Shown here piece by piece: positions 63,023 through 64,000 of a stretch of 64,000 nt of DNA. Origin of the DNA: Prevotella sp. oral taxon 475 (lineage in GTDB: Bacteria; Bacteroidota; Bacteroidia; Bacteroidales; Bacteroidaceae). Position 1 is the first letter of the stretch. Each line of letters starts with the position of its first letter. Both the position numbers and the translations under genes were made by a program. Under the pieces are notes generated by a model that saw only the letters and a list, made by a program, of their open reading frames with translations, made no database searches and was not told the DNA's origin. Where the stretch lies: assembly GCF_018127805.1 (NCBI RefSeq), contig NZ_CP072334.1:186001-250000 (forward strand), written 5' to 3'.

Positions 63023-64000
63023 TTAGAACTTCCCAACCAATTGTAGGCTGGCATCCATTTTTGTTTTTCCGGTGATTGCAGACGGCGAAGTGGATGATTG
63101 CAATGGATGGGCGCGATGGGTGGTGCCTAATTTGGCGGTGAATTGTAGATGCTTGCCGATGTTTGCCCGGGCCATGAGGGTGCATCGCAATCCTTTACCG
63201 AAGAAAGAAGGGAAATAAAAACTATAACGCGGACTGCGTTCGTAGAGGTAAATACGGGTGGCGAAGTTGTCGGTATGGAAATATCCGGCCATGGCATCTA
63301 ATCGCAGCCAGGCGTTTTGCCAGCCGCCACTGGCACTGAGCATCCATCCAAGGTTGGTTTGCTCTTTCCGGGTGCAGGAAAAATCGGTCTGTACCTTGCC
63401 AAACCATTGAGGCAGGGTATAGACGAAAACCATTCGTGCCCGATGCTCTGTCTTATTGACTTGTGTTCTCTGGTGTGCTGTCTTTGGAGACTTTCGTTCT
63501 GCGTCTTCTTGACGGAATCGGAGTCGGTAGCGAGCTTGTAACGAGAGGCGACCACGGCTGTAAACGGCCGAAAAGAGATGGTCCCAAGAATGGGATGAGG
63601 CGGAACAGCGAGGACGAGGAAGGGCGAAGTAGGCGTAATCGGTATAAGCCGAGAGGGCAATAGCGGGCAGAGGCTTCCAGTTGAAGCCGATGTAGAGTCC
63701 GCTTTCATTATTCACCTGTCCGCCATCGCTGAAACTCCGGGCGAAAAAGGCGTGATAACGATAGGAATAAAACCGCTGAAGCAGGAGTAAAGATAGCCGT
63801 TCGGTGCACTGCCAGCTCAGTTGGTTGAGGGTGGCCAGGGCTTGATGGGCACTCATGGCCGTCTCTCCAGTAATCGAGAAACGTCGACGGATATAGCCGT
63901 AATCAAGACTGAGATGATGAAACGACCGACCGGTCGGCGCGTTACGGCGGTAGATCTGTATGGAATCGGGCCGTAGCGGTTGGTCGAATGTAGTGCCCAG
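63023..64000 (-). CDS. C-terminal part of an exported beta-barrel protein (5' partial)
   Basis: The frame is open from the right edge to the stop at 63023 (325 codons visible); the ATG at 63856 is internal, since the frame continues upstream with SFHHLSLDYGYIRRRFSITGE. The visible part is a series of beta strands with aromatic residues (YSYRYHAFFARSFSDGG, ESGLYIGFNWKPLPAIALSAYTDYAYF, LQARYRLRFRQ), ending in a Phe (LVGKF), as in outer-membrane barrels. It resembles the C-terminal part of Bacteroidetes proteins whose N-terminus has a ComEA-like helix-hairpin-helix region, but that part would lie outside the window. Confidence 0.65.
   Translation of the reverse strand: MGTTFDQPLRPDSIQIYRRNAPTGRSFHHLSLDYGYIRRRFSITGETAMSAHQALATLNQLSWQCTERLSLLLLQRFYSYRYHAFFARSFSDGGQVNNESGLYIGFNWKPLPAIALSAYTDYAYFALPRPRCSASSHSWDHLFSAVYSRGRLSLQARYRLRFRQEDAERKSPKTAHQRTQVNKTEHRARMVFVYTLPQWFGKVQTDFSCTRKEQTNLGWMLSASGGWQNAWLRLDAMAGYFHTDNFATRIYLYERSPRYSFYFPSFFGKGLRCTLMARANIGKHLQFTAKLGTTHRAHPLQSSTSPSAITGKTKMDASLQLVGKF

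Overview
The window looks like a chromosomal segment of a Prevotella-like Bacteroidales bacterium. The evidence is a SusC/SusD pair with typical companions (DUF4843-like and PKD-like lipoproteins, DUF4369/TlpA-type thioredoxin proteins), an ECF sigma factor with a small single-pass anti-sigma-like partner, few Shine-Dalgarno sequences, and many promoters of the Bacteroidetes form (TTG, about 20 bp, TAnnTTTG). Most genes are core housekeeping genes. I see no phage, insertion sequence, plasmid or CRISPR locus.

Layout. 0-4.3 kb (minus): diadenylate cyclase (cut by the left edge), folP, a secreted TlpA-like protein and pckA, with upp divergent. 5.5-12.2 kb (minus): WYL regulator, rnhB and the sufB-C-D-S iron-sulfur operon. 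12.3-17.3 kb (minus): rimP-nusA-infB with a clear promoter and a strong leader hairpin. 17.9-27.4 kb: RluA-type pseudouridine synthase, AspT/YidE-type transporter, topA-aroK, speA and the ECF sigma/anti-sigma pair. 28.1-32.7 kb: tricorn-like S41 protease and a dGTPase gene broken by an in-frame TGA. 33.1-35.0 kb: tRNA-Pro, tRNA-Phe, tRNA-Glu, recO and rpsT. 35.1-44.4 kb: gyrB, dusB, two exported proteins of unknown role, a P-loop nucleoside kinase and an NptA-type phosphate transporter. 44.9-57.3 kb: a SusCD locus with two TlpA-type proteins, one of them a rare double-thioredoxin fusion. 57.5-64 kb: CvfB-like S1 protein, uracil permease, DUF2851 protein, thioesterase, dprA and the C-terminal part of an exported beta-barrel protein (cut by the right edge).

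The most unusual feature is an interspersed intergenic repeat family. Ten clusters (near 5.5, 10.6, 17.6, 27.8, 32.9, 40.8, 44.6, 52.3, 57.5 and 59.8 kb) are built from a 17-bp unit, CAAAAGCTAAGAAAACG, plus 5 variable bases, in strict 22-bp register. They often end in a head-to-head palindrome and are often flanked by a purine-rich GGAGTAAG-type tract. Two clusters lie inside 306-bp inverted copies at 17505-17810 and 27630-27935, bracketing about 9.8 kb. One purine tract appears to supply the C-terminal tail of the uracil permease. I cannot assign a function to this family. A separate 42-bp tandem repeat lies between gyrB and dusB.

Functional links: suf supplies Fe-S clusters; rimP-nusA-infB couples ribosome maturation, transcription and translation initiation; upp and the uracil permease serve pyrimidine salvage; the SusCD locus probably imports peptides or a related oligomer in association with extracytoplasmic thiol chemistry; dprA points to natural transformation ability.
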